Source: Devosia sp. (GTDB taxonomy: Bacteria > Pseudomonadota > Alphaproteobacteria > Rhizobiales > Devosiaceae). From it: a stretch of DNA of 5,076 bases. A program made the position numbers and the translations under genes. Positions 1 to 5,076 of this stretch are shown here, piece after piece (positions within the stretch are counted from its first letter, which is position 1; every line of letters starts with the position of its first letter). The notes beneath the pieces were generated by a model. It was not told the origin of the DNA. It saw nothing but the letters and a program-made list of their open reading frames with translations, and did not search any database. Where the stretch lies: positions 1-5,076 of the forward strand of contig JAQGKH010000058.1 of assembly GCA_028290225.1 (NCBI GenBank), read 5' to 3'.

Positions 1-30
1 GCACCAAGGAACAAGCGAGAGCTCATGAAC

Positions 31-930
31 TTACCCAACCGGGTGGATGGCGAACCATTCCACCAGATGATCGATCAGCGCCCGCACCTTGCCGGCCAGG
101 TGCCGGCGGTGCGGATAAACCGCTTGCAGCGTTTGCCCGACTGGCAAGAATTCGTGGAGCACTGGCACCAGTTCTCCCCGAGCGACGACTGGATCAGCCA
201 GATAGGACGGCAACACCACAAACCCGAGCCCCATCACCGCTGCCTGCCGCGCGGCCAAGGGCGAGTTGACGCGCAATGGTCCATTCACCGGAACCGATAT
301 TGTGCGCCCCTCCTCGGTAAACCGCCAATTGGATTGCCCCTGCAGGTTGACGTCAACGATGCAGGGCAGTTTGCGCAGATCGTCCGGGTGCTGTGGTGTT
401 CCATGCCTTTCGAGCAAGGCCGGTGCAGCACCAACCACTACATGCATATCGGCGATCTTGCGCGCGATCAGGGAACTGTCGGCCAGCGTTGAGATGCGCA
501 GCGCGACATCGATACCCTCGTCGACCAGATCCACGTAGCGATCCTCAAGTCGGAGATCGAGTGTGACTTTGGGAAACCTGGCCAGATAGGAGAAGATGGC
601 TGGCGCCAGGGTATCCTCACCGAAATTACGGGGGGCCGATACGCGGAGCATGCCACGGGGCTCGGCGGTCTGGTCGGTGATGGTCGCATCCAGTTCGTCA
701 AGCTGCTGCAGCAGCGCGCTGGCCTCGCGGTAATAAGCCTCTCCCGATTCCGTCAGGCTCAGCTTGCGCGTCGTACGGTTCATCAGCCGCACGCCAAGAT
801 AATCCTCCAGGTCCGTGACATATTTGGACAAGAGCGCCTTGGATCGTCCGTGCTGGCGCGCTGCGGACGAAAAACCGCCTGAGTCGAAAACCTGCACGAA
901 GGCGCGGATGCGGGCGAGATCTTGGGTCAT
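31..930 (-). CDS. LysR-family transcriptional regulator (CrgA-like effector domain)
   Basis: This 299-residue protein has the length and layout of a LysR regulator, a tetrameric DNA-binding protein that usually senses a small metabolite. Residues 1-60 form the winged helix-turn-helix: FSSAARQHGRSK then LLSKYVTDLEDYLG is the helix pair, followed by NRTTRKLSLTESG, a LysR hallmark. A linker helix (about 61-88) leads to an effector domain beginning near RGMLRVSAP. The stretch LRLEDRYVDLVDEGIDVALR and the following DSSLIARK are typical of the CrgA-like periplasmic-binding-protein-type domain. The ATG is supported by GGAG (complement of 935-938) a few bases upstream. It is divergent from the MarR-like gene, so the shared 145-bp region probably carries its operator, and autoregulation is likely by family precedent. 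The inducer and targets cannot be read from the sequence. Family assignment is secure. Confidence 0.95.
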   Translation of the reverse strand: MTQDLARIRAFVQVFDSGGFSSAARQHGRSKALLSKYVTDLEDYLGVRLMNRTTRKLSLTESGEAYYREASALLQQLDELDATITDQTAEPRGMLRVSAPRNFGEDTLAPAIFSYLARFPKVTLDLRLEDRYVDLVDEGIDVALRISTLADSSLIARKIADMHVVVGAAPALLERHGTPQHPDDLRKLPCIVDVNLQGQSNWRFTEEGRTISVPVNGPLRVNSPLAARQAAVMGLGFVVLPSYLADPVVARGELVPVLHEFLPVGQTLQAVYPHRRHLAGKVRALIDHLVEWFAIHPVG

Positions 931-947
931 GGCGCTCCGGCGGGTTT

Positions 948-962
948 GGCACGGTTCGTGCC
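948..962. promoter_or_regulatory. Perfect inverted repeat, candidate operator upstream of the LysR gene
   Basis: GGCACG-GTT-CGTGCC is a perfect 6-bp dyad with a 3-bp centre, 17 bp upstream of the LysR start codon. It sits just downstream of a weak promoter-like pair read on the minus strand: TTGTTC (complement of 986-991), 17 bp, then TATGCG (complement of 963-968). An operator at the transcription start would suit autorepression or repression by the neighbouring MarR-like protein. That is inference; the dyad could also simply form a leader hairpin. Confidence 0.4.
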
Positions 963-1075
963 CGCATAAACTATCCGGTGCAAGCGAACAATAAGCCCTC
1001 TTAGCCGTTGCACGATTAACGATAGGATGGTTGGCTGTTCGACGTAGTTAAGGAGTTCGGACTATCTTCCCCCTC

Positions 1076-1498
1076 ATGTCCAAACCCACATCCAGTTCCA
1101 CGCTTTACCGGCTGATCGAAGCTGGGCAGCTGGCGCATAAAGCCCTGCTGACACCCTTGCTGGAGCGCGGACTCGAACCGGGCGACGATGCGGTGCTGTT
1201 TATCCTGGGCCGCGCAGCGACGCTTGAAACCGAACTGGCTGACCAACTTGGCCTTGATCAGCACACATTGGCACCTCGCTTGCGCCGCCTCGTAGAGCGG
1301 GGCCTCGTGGGTCAACAAGCCGTGGGGCCAGAGCTGGCCGTAGGGGTTGCCCTTACCGAGCGCGGGTTACGCATCCGCAACAATCTTACCGATCATTGGG
1401 CCCAGCTCGAAGAAGCCCTGATGGACGAGCTCAAGCCCAAGCAGCGCAAGAAACTTGCCAACACCCTCAAGCGCTTCGTGGAACTGCTCACTCTTTAA
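1076..1498 (+). CDS. MarR-like winged helix-turn-helix regulator
   Basis: The product is 140 residues, the usual MarR length. Helical N- and C-terminal segments (about 8-32 and 97-138) would form the dimer interface. The central winged HTH runs from about 37 to 96: AATLETELADQLGLD leads into a recognition helix HTLAPRLRRLVERGLV, then a wing and the LTERG turn that MarR proteins share. The wing (about 80-93) reads QAVGPELAVGVAL and lacks the Asp-x-Arg seen in most family members. There is no cysteine, so thiol-based redox sensing is unlikely. ATG 1076 is the first possible start after an in-frame stop at 1049-1051, but AGGAG at 1051-1055 lies 20 bases away, too far for normal use. It is divergent from the LysR gene and followed by a secreted SH3 protein. 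The ligand is unknown. Confidence 0.85.
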   Translation: MSKPTSSSTLYRLIEAGQLAHKALLTPLLERGLEPGDDAVLFILGRAATLETELADQLGLDQHTLAPRLRRLVERGLVGQQAVGPELAVGVALTERGLRIRNNLTDHWAQLEEALMDELKPKQRKKLANTLKRFVELLTL

Positions 1499-1512
1499 GC
1501 TGTTCTGGATGA

Positions 1513-1525
1513 CTGAAGTATTCAG
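1513..1525. repeat. Short inverted repeat downstream of the MarR-like gene
   Basis: CTGAA-GTA-TTCAG is a perfect 5-bp dyad that begins 15 bases after the MarR-like stop codon; allowing one bulged base the arms extend to GA/TC outside. No run of T follows, so it is a poor intrinsic terminator. It could be an operator for the SH3 gene or chance. Confidence 0.25.
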
Positions 1526-1583
1526 GTCCGGTTCATCGGCAATGGTGTTTTCTGGCCCCATCGGCAGTTCATGCCTGACGACA

Positions 1584-1590
1584 AGAGGAG
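1584..1590 (+). promoter_or_regulatory. Ribosome binding site that fixes the SH3 protein start
   Basis: AGAGGAG ends 7 bases before ATG 1598, an ideal Shine-Dalgarno distance. It lies inside the longer reading frame that opens at ATG 1571. The nine residues added by that earlier start are polar and would precede the signal peptide, so 1598 is preferred. Confidence 0.8.
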
Positions 1591-1597
1591 TGAGCAA

Positions 1598-2065
1598 ATG
1601 GCTTTGAACAAGAAACTCGTCGCTAGCGGGTTTGCAGCTTTGGCGCTCCTGGCAACCACCGCTGCGGCGTCCGCAGCGCCGGCTTTTGCCAGTGGCAATG
1701 TGAATGTGCGCTCCGGCCCCGGAACCGGCTATTCCGTCGTGGATAACCTGCGGCGTGGCGAGCAGGTCGATATCGACTACTGCCGCGGCAGCTGGTGCTT
1801 CGTCCAGAAGCGCGGTCCCGATGGCTGGGTATCGGCCAATTACCTGGAGCGTGGCCGCGATCGTGGTCGGGACTGGGACGATCGTGGTTGGGACCGCCCG
1901 CGCGACTGGAATCCGCCACCGCGCCGGCAAGAATGGAACCCGCCGCGCCACCGCCGGGGCTATGACGGATACGACGGTTACCGGCCCTACCCGGTCTACC
2001 CCAGCCAACCGGATGCAAGCTTCTGCTTCAATGGCCCCAACGGCTATTTCTGCGCCGGCAACTAA
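1598..2065 (+). CDS. Secreted SH3-domain protein with Arg/Asp/Trp-rich tail
   Basis: The 155-residue product starts with a Sec signal peptide: MALNKK, a hydrophobic stretch at about 8-24, and a likely cleavage after ASA (24-26). Residues 30-83 are a bacterial SH3 domain (SH3_3 type): VNVRSGPGTGYSVV, then LRRGEQVDI, then DGWVSANYL. Such domains often bind peptidoglycan or other envelope ligands. Residues 84-135 are low complexity, rich in Arg, Asp, Trp, Pro, then Gly-Tyr-Asp, with a 7-residue repeat (DRGRDW then DDRGWD). The tail ends in a short Cys-bounded segment, FCFNGPNGYFC. Four cysteines (62, 67, 143, 152) form two close pairs that could make disulfides in the periplasm. The product is probably periplasmic or exported. 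The domain call is firm; its role is unknown, and no enzyme domain is attached. Confidence 0.88.
   Translation: MALNKKLVASGFAALALLATTAAASAAPAFASGNVNVRSGPGTGYSVVDNLRRGEQVDIDYCRGSWCFVQKRGPDGWVSANYLERGRDRGRDWDDRGWDRPRDWNPPPRRQEWNPPRHRRGYDGYDGYRPYPVYPSQPDASFCFNGPNGYFCAGN
1858..1894 (+). repeat. Two-copy 21-bp-period tandem repeat inside the SH3 gene
   Basis: Positions 1858-1873 and 1879-1894 match at 15 of 16 bases (CGATCGTGGTcGGGAC and CGATCGTGGTtGGGAC), offset by 21 bp, exactly seven codons. The reading frame is kept, so the repeat encodes the start of the Arg/Asp/Trp tail. This looks like tail growth by in-frame duplication. Confidence 0.6.
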
Positions 2066-2074
2066 GCAATTTCG

Positions 2075-2097
2075 AGCGCCGCCCAATGGGCGGCGCT
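2075..2097. terminator. Probable bidirectional terminator between convergent genes
   Basis: AGCGCCGCCC-AAT-GGGCGGCGCT is a perfect 10-bp GC-rich stem with a 3-base loop. It starts 10 bases after the SH3 gene stop and ends 4 bases before the stop of the minus-strand membrane-protein gene, so it can serve both. Neither side has a strong U run (TTCACTATTCC on plus, CGAAATTG on minus), so termination may be incomplete or the stem may act mainly to stabilise 3' ends. Confidence 0.65.
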
Positions 2098-2100
2098 TCA

Positions 2101-2547
2101 CTATTCCACCCTTAGGCGATCCACATCTATGCCACGCTTTTCCAAGGGTTCGCGCATGCGGCGCGACAGGAATTCGTTCAGACCGTAGGTCACCAGAGCT
2201 CCCACCACGAGGGCAATGGCGGAGCCCCTGAGCCCATCCTGGTTAGCAGCAACAATGGTGCACACCAGCGTGGCACCCGCGACGCCTAACAGCGTCCACC
2301 CCTTGCGCTCGCTGGCGAGGCGCAAATTGCGCGCTCCCGCATGCAGCAGATCCCGCAGTTCGCTGTCACTCATGGCGACCAGGGCTGCATTGCTGCGCTC
2401 GCGTCGGATCGTTTCGATATAGGCATCGACGCGACGAAGGGTCAGCGCCTCACCCCTGTCCACGCCGCCACGGCGCGACAACAGCGACCAACCCCCGCCA
2501 AGCAGCAACAGCACCACCGCCAGCTCCACCAGCCAAATCATCCACAT
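2101..2547 (-). CDS. Small membrane protein of unknown function
   Basis: I do not recognise a family. The 148-residue product has an N-terminal hydrophobic segment (about 2-21, WLVELAVVLLLLGGGW), then a charged, Arg-rich helical region (about 25-80) containing YIETIRRERSN and SDSELRDLLHAGARNLR. Two further hydrophobic segments follow (about 84-102 and 108-124), and a basic C-terminal tail (MREPLEKRGIDVDRL). The middle region looks helical and soluble. Two starts are possible: ATG 2547 and ATG 2541 (Met3). The purine-rich AAAGGGG (complement of 2551-2557) sits only 3 bases from the first and 9 from the second, so the shorter form may be the real one. It lies 63 bp behind the EamA permease on the same strand with no terminator between, so co-transcription is likely. 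Confidence 0.72.
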   Translation of the reverse strand: MWMIWLVELAVVLLLLGGGWSLLSRRGGVDRGEALTLRRVDAYIETIRRERSNAALVAMSDSELRDLLHAGARNLRLASERKGWTLLGVAGATLVCTIVAANQDGLRGSAIALVVGALVTYGLNEFLSRRMREPLEKRGIDVDRLRVE

Positions 2548-2610
2548 TCACCCCTTTGCTTTCACATAGGTCGGACTGCTGCCCGTCCATTCAACTCGCA
2601 CCAGCCAAGG

Positions 2611-3534
2611 TCACTCTTTGCCCGGCAGCAGCACCACCTCGGTTCCCCCCCGCTTGCGCCAGCGCTCCCGCGCCATCACCACAAGCCCCGCGGCAACGAT
2701 CACTGCGGCCCCCAGCAGGGAAACGAAATCGATCATGTGCCCGAACACCAGTACTGACAGGAAGATCGCCCAAGGCAGGGAAAAATAGTTGAACGGCTGC
2801 ACCACACTGGCTGGCGCCAGGGCCAGGGCCAGGACCATCAGCCCGTGACCGACGCAAGTGGTCACCATGATGGTCAGCACCAGGGCCACATCTGTCCACG
2901 CCATTGGCTGCCAGAAAAATACGCCCACACCGCTCGACAGCAGCAGCCCGACAAAGCCGGTATAAGCCATGCTGGTCGTGGCCGTGTCGTGCTGGCTCAC
3001 CTTGCGCGTGATGACAATATAAAGCGAATACAGCGCCGCAGAAGCCAGGGCGAACAGCACTCCCCAATCCAAGGGCAACCCGCCTGGCCGCACAATGACC
3101 ATGGCCCCCGCAAAACCAACCGCCACGGCCACAAGGCGGAACACGCCAACCTGTTCACCCAGGATTGGAATGGCAAACAATGTCACCATGAGCGGGTAAA
3201 CCAGCGAAATCGCCTGCAACTCTGCCAGCGGGACCGTTTGCAAGGCTCTGGCAAAGCACCAGATCTCGACGATCAACAAGGTGCCGCGGAGCACCTGCCA
3301 GAGCGGAACCTTGGACGACAATGCCTGCCGCAGAGGCGCCTGGCGGAGCACCAGCATCAGCGAAAATGCCGCAAAACCCCAAAATCGCATCATCGTTGTT
3401 TGAAAGGGCGAGTAGCTCTGAACGAGGAGCTTGGAAATCGCGTCCTGCACGCCAAACACTGCGATGGTGACGAGGGTGAGCAGGATTGCCCGGCCGATGT
3501 GATCGGCGCTGGGCTGGGCTGGAACTTCGGACAT
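2611..3534 (-). CDS. EamA-family (drug/metabolite transporter superfamily) permease
   Basis: The 307-residue product is an inner-membrane transporter of the DMT superfamily, with about ten hydrophobic segments arranged as two EamA repeats (about 16-150 and 155-290). Visible marks are AVFGVQDAISKLL in helix 1, the loop MMRFWGFAAF, the segment LAELQAISLVYPLMVTLFA ending in ILGEQVG at the end of repeat one, and AGAMVIVRPGG, a phrase common in this family. In repeat two, VVQPFNYFSLPWAIFLSVLVFG aligns with the same position. The tail is short and basic, ending at KE. Family members export or import amino acids, nucleotides, S-adenosylmethionine or vitamins; the substrate cannot be told here. No Shine-Dalgarno precedes ATG 3534, but the next Met is past helix 1, so this start is kept. 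The small membrane protein gene follows it. Confidence 0.92.
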   Translation of the reverse strand: MSEVPAQPSADHIGRAILLTLVTIAVFGVQDAISKLLVQSYSPFQTTMMRFWGFAAFSLMLVLRQAPLRQALSSKVPLWQVLRGTLLIVEIWCFARALQTVPLAELQAISLVYPLMVTLFAIPILGEQVGVFRLVAVAVGFAGAMVIVRPGGLPLDWGVLFALASAALYSLYIVITRKVSQHDTATTSMAYTGFVGLLLSSGVGVFFWQPMAWTDVALVLTIMVTTCVGHGLMVLALALAPASVVQPFNYFSLPWAIFLSVLVFGHMIDFVSLLGAAVIVAAGLVVMARERWRKRGGTEVVLLPGKE

Positions 3535-3577
3535 GAAGACGGCGGGCTCGCGAACGGATCAAGCAGCTCGGGTGGGC

Positions 3578-3591
3578 GCTGCCGGCGCAGC
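3578..3591. repeat. Inverted repeat in the permease/SDR divergent region
   Basis: GCTGC-CGGC-GCAGC is a perfect 5-bp dyad with a 4-base centre, 43 bp upstream of the permease start. It could be an operator or a leader hairpin, but short GC-rich dyads arise easily by chance in this composition. The rest of the 203-bp region (3535-3737) holds no convincing gene. Confidence 0.2.
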
Positions 3592-3681
3592 CATAACCCA
3601 AGCGGCGTCCCTGCACCACCATCCCGCTGAAGGTGGCGCATGGCTTGCAAAACACCGACTGCTCACCATGTTGTTGTTTGG

Positions 3682-3711
3682 TTGAAGCCCGCCTGGGAAG
3701 CGGCCTATGGT
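3682..3711 (+). promoter_or_regulatory. Candidate sigma-70-type promoter for the SDR-uvrC pair
   Basis: TTGAAG (3682-3687), an 18-bp spacer and TATGGT (3706-3711) each match the consensus hexamers at 4 of 6 bases. Transcription would begin near 3718, leaving a leader of about 20 bases before ATG 3738. It is the best pair I found by eye in the divergent region; no experimental support is implied. Confidence 0.35.
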
Positions 3712-3737
3712 CCGGCCTCAACCTCAACTCAGTGCAC

Positions 3738-4517
3738 ATGACGAATCAGCCAAACCCTGCCCTACCCCCACCCGTCGCTTTGGTGACCGGCGCCAGCGAT
3801 CGTATTGGCGCCGCGATCGCGCGCGCCCTGGTTCGGTCCGGCTACAAGGTTGCCGTGCACTACCGCTCCAGCGGCGAAAAAGCCGAGCGTCTCTGCAGCG
3901 AGTTGAACCGGATCGGGTCCGCAATAGCGCTACAAGCGGACCTGGCGGTACGGGCGGAGCGCGCCAAGCTCATCGCCGTGGCCGCCGCGGCCCTGGGGCC
4001 GGTGAGCGTGCTGGTCAACAATGCCTCCGTGTTTGAACCCGACAGCGCGACCAATGTCGATGAAACGCTGTGGGACAGCCACTTCGCCATCCATGCCGAA
4101 GCTCCGATATTTCTCGCCCGCGACTTTGCGGCCCAATTGCCTCCCGGCGCGCGAGGCAACATCGTCAACATCATCGATGAGCGAGTGCTTCATCCCTCCC
4201 CCGCCTATTTCAGTTACACGCTCTCCAAATCGGTACTGTGGACCGCCACCCGCACCCTGGCACAGACGCTGGCGCCAGCAATCCGCGTCAACGCCATTGG
4301 CCCGGGCCCGGTGATCCGCCACACCAGGCAAACCCAGGAAGAGTTCGAGCGCGAGGTGGCAAAGCTGCCTTTGGGCGTTCACGCCGGCCCTGATGCGATC
4401 GCCGATGCCGTACTCACCCTGCTCAATACGCCGTCAATGACCGGCCAGATGCTGGTGCTCGACGGCGGCGAACACCTCGAATTTCCGCCCAGAAGCGCTG
4501 CTACGCCTAGCACATGA
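3738..4517 (+). CDS. NADPH-dependent short-chain dehydrogenase, pteridine reductase (FolM/PTR1) type
   Basis: This 259-residue classical SDR has the cofactor motif TGASDRIG at 17-24, HYRSS at 41-45 (Arg/Ser next to strand 2 suggests NADPH), ADL at 67-69, NNAS at 94-97, and YTLSK at 160-164 with catalytic Tyr160 and Lys164. In place of the usual catalytic Ser there is Asp147, exactly 13 residues before Tyr160, as in Leishmania PTR1 (Asp181/Tyr194); FolM also has Asp here. RVNAIGPGPV follows the active site. These point to reduction of dihydropterins or dihydrofolate in the cytosol. His119 stands where the SDR tetrad usually has Asn. The start at 3738 gives the normal SDR N-terminus; an in-frame ATG at 3633 would add 35 Cys-rich residues unlike the family. 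No clear ribosome site is seen. The stop overlaps the uvrC start. The exact substrate is unproven. Confidence 0.88.
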   Translation: MTNQPNPALPPPVALVTGASDRIGAAIARALVRSGYKVAVHYRSSGEKAERLCSELNRIGSAIALQADLAVRAERAKLIAVAAAALGPVSVLVNNASVFEPDSATNVDETLWDSHFAIHAEAPIFLARDFAAQLPPGARGNIVNIIDERVLHPSPAYFSYTLSKSVLWTATRTLAQTLAPAIRVNAIGPGPVIRHTRQTQEEFEREVAKLPLGVHAGPDAIADAVLTLLNTPSMTGQMLVLDGGEHLEFPPRSAATPST

Positions 4518-5076
4518 CCGACGAGACTGCTCCCCATGCGCCGCAGGCCTGCGGCCCCGATGTGATTCGCGCCTTTGTGCGCACTCTGCCGGCTGCGCCC
4601 GGCGTTTACCGCATGCTCGATTCCGCCGGCGAGGTGATCTATGTCGGCAAGGCGCGCAGCCTCAAGGCGCGTGTTTCCAGCTATACCAGGCCCGAGGCAC
4701 TGCCGGTTCGCATCCAGCGCATGGTTGGCGCCACCTGCTCCATGGAGTTTGTGCGCACCGAAACCGAGAGCGAAGCGCTGCTGCTCGAAGCCAACCTCAT
4801 CAAGCGGCTGAAGCCTCGCTTCAACGTGCTGCTGCGCGACGACAAGAGCTTCCCCTATATCCTGATCGCGACCGACCACGAAGCGCCCGAGTTGATGAAG
4901 CATCGGGGCACGCGTCGTCGCCAAGGCCACTATTTCGGGCCCTTCGCGTCCGTCACGGCGGTTAACCGCACGATTGCAAGCCTGCAGAAGGCCTTCCTGC
5001 TGCGCAATTGCTCGGACAGTTTTTACGCCGCCCGCACCCGCCCCTGCCTGCAACACCAGATCAAGCGCTGCGCTGG
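4514..5076 (+). CDS. uvrC: UvrC, excinuclease ABC subunit C (5' part, runs off the window)
   Basis: The first 187 residues are visible out of a usual 600-700. UvrC makes both cuts around DNA damage in the UvrABC repair system; the N-terminal GIY-YIG domain makes the 3' cut. That domain is intact: PGVYRML (29-35), VIYVGKARSLKARV (41-54) with Tyr43 and Arg53 spaced as in known UvrC active sites, and SEALLLEANLIKRLKPRFN (86-104), whose Glu92 is the likely metal ligand. RDDKSFPYI (108-116) and YFGPF (140-144) are further UvrC marks. Cys166, Cys178 and Cys186 match the C-x11-C-x7-C spacing of the iron-sulfur ligands described in E. coli UvrC. The UVR, RNase H-like and HhH domains lie beyond the edge. 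ATG 4514 overlaps the SDR stop as ATGA, indicating coupled translation; no separate ribosome site is evident. Confidence 0.96.
   Translation, partial: MTDETAPHAPQACGPDVIRAFVRTLPAAPGVYRMLDSAGEVIYVGKARSLKARVSSYTRPEALPVRIQRMVGATCSMEFVRTETESEALLLEANLIKRLKPRFNVLLRDDKSFPYILIATDHEAPELMKHRGTRRRQGHYFGPFASVTAVNRTIASLQKAFLLRNCSDSFYAARTRPCLQHQIKRCA

Noticed and set aside
1367..2101. 244-residue open frame on the minus strand over the MarR-like and SH3 genes
   Set aside because: It lies antisense to two well-supported genes, crosses their boundary, has alanine/valine/proline-rich composition expected from reading GC-rich codons backwards, and shows no domain.
2845..3630. 261-residue plus-strand open frame antisense to the permease
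   Set aside because: His/Gln/Arg-rich composition typical of the reverse of a hydrophobic membrane gene; the permease on the other strand has clear helices and family motifs.
3668..3685. Five-codon ATG-to-stop frame in the SDR leader, considered as a leader peptide
   Set aside because: No ribosome site, no regulatory codons, no attenuator-like stems after it, and it lies upstream of the expected transcript start.
3633..3737. 35-residue N-terminal extension of the SDR from ATG 3633
   Set aside because: The added residues are Cys-rich and unlike any SDR N-terminus, would cover the candidate promoter, and have no ribosome site.
3155..3739. 194-residue minus-strand open frame over the permease 5' end and the divergent gap
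   Set aside because: It is a frame-shifted shadow of the permease, and no recognisable fold or start signal was seen.
4379..5056. 225-residue minus-strand open frame over the SDR end and uvrC
   Set aside because: Antisense to uvrC, whose GIY-YIG and Cys motifs are unmistakable; it has no stand-alone domain.
1..5076. Defence island, phage, insertion sequence, CRISPR or toxin-antitoxin content
   Set aside because: No transposase, integrase, terminal inverted repeats, regular spaced repeats or toxin-like pairs were found; the genes read as ordinary chromosomal genes with uniform composition.

Overview
The window is a GC-rich, gene-dense stretch of a bacterial chromosome, most likely from an alphaproteobacterium of the Hyphomicrobiales (Devosia- or Rhizobium-like). 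This rests on a short-chain dehydrogenase sitting directly upstream of uvrC, which I recall as common in that order, on a small secreted SH3 protein with an Arg/Asp/Trp-rich tail, and on high GC at third codon positions. The lineage is an inference; there is no rRNA or other marker. I see no tRNA, mobile element, phage gene or CRISPR array.

Layout, left to right. (1) Positions 31-930, minus: a LysR regulator of the CrgA-like type. (2) Positions 1076-1498, plus: a small MarR-like regulator, divergent from the LysR gene across a 145-bp region that holds a perfect dyad and other GTGC/GCAC half-sites. (3) Positions 1598-2065, plus: a secreted SH3-domain protein with a strong ribosome site. (4) A 10-bp stem with a 3-nt loop at 2075-2097, between this gene and the next, which converges on it. 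(5) Positions 2101-2547 and 2611-3534, both minus: a small membrane protein of unknown function behind a 10-helix EamA/DMT permease. The 63-bp gap suggests one transcript, transporter first. (6) A 203-bp divergent region with a candidate promoter. (7) Positions 3738-4517, plus: a short-chain dehydrogenase with the pteridine reductase (FolM/PTR1) signature. Its stop overlaps the start of (8) uvrC (4514 to the window edge), the nucleotide-excision-repair incision subunit, cut off after 187 codons.

How the parts fit: the regulator pair may cross-regulate over the shared intergenic region. The SDR and uvrC form an overlapping, probably translationally coupled pair. The permease and the small membrane protein may be co-transcribed. 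I do not see an obvious new defence or mobile system. The points most worth checking are the pterin reductase-like enzyme fused by overlap to a repair gene and its Asn-to-His change, the MarR protein with an atypical wing and no usable Shine-Dalgarno, and the dyads between the two regulators.
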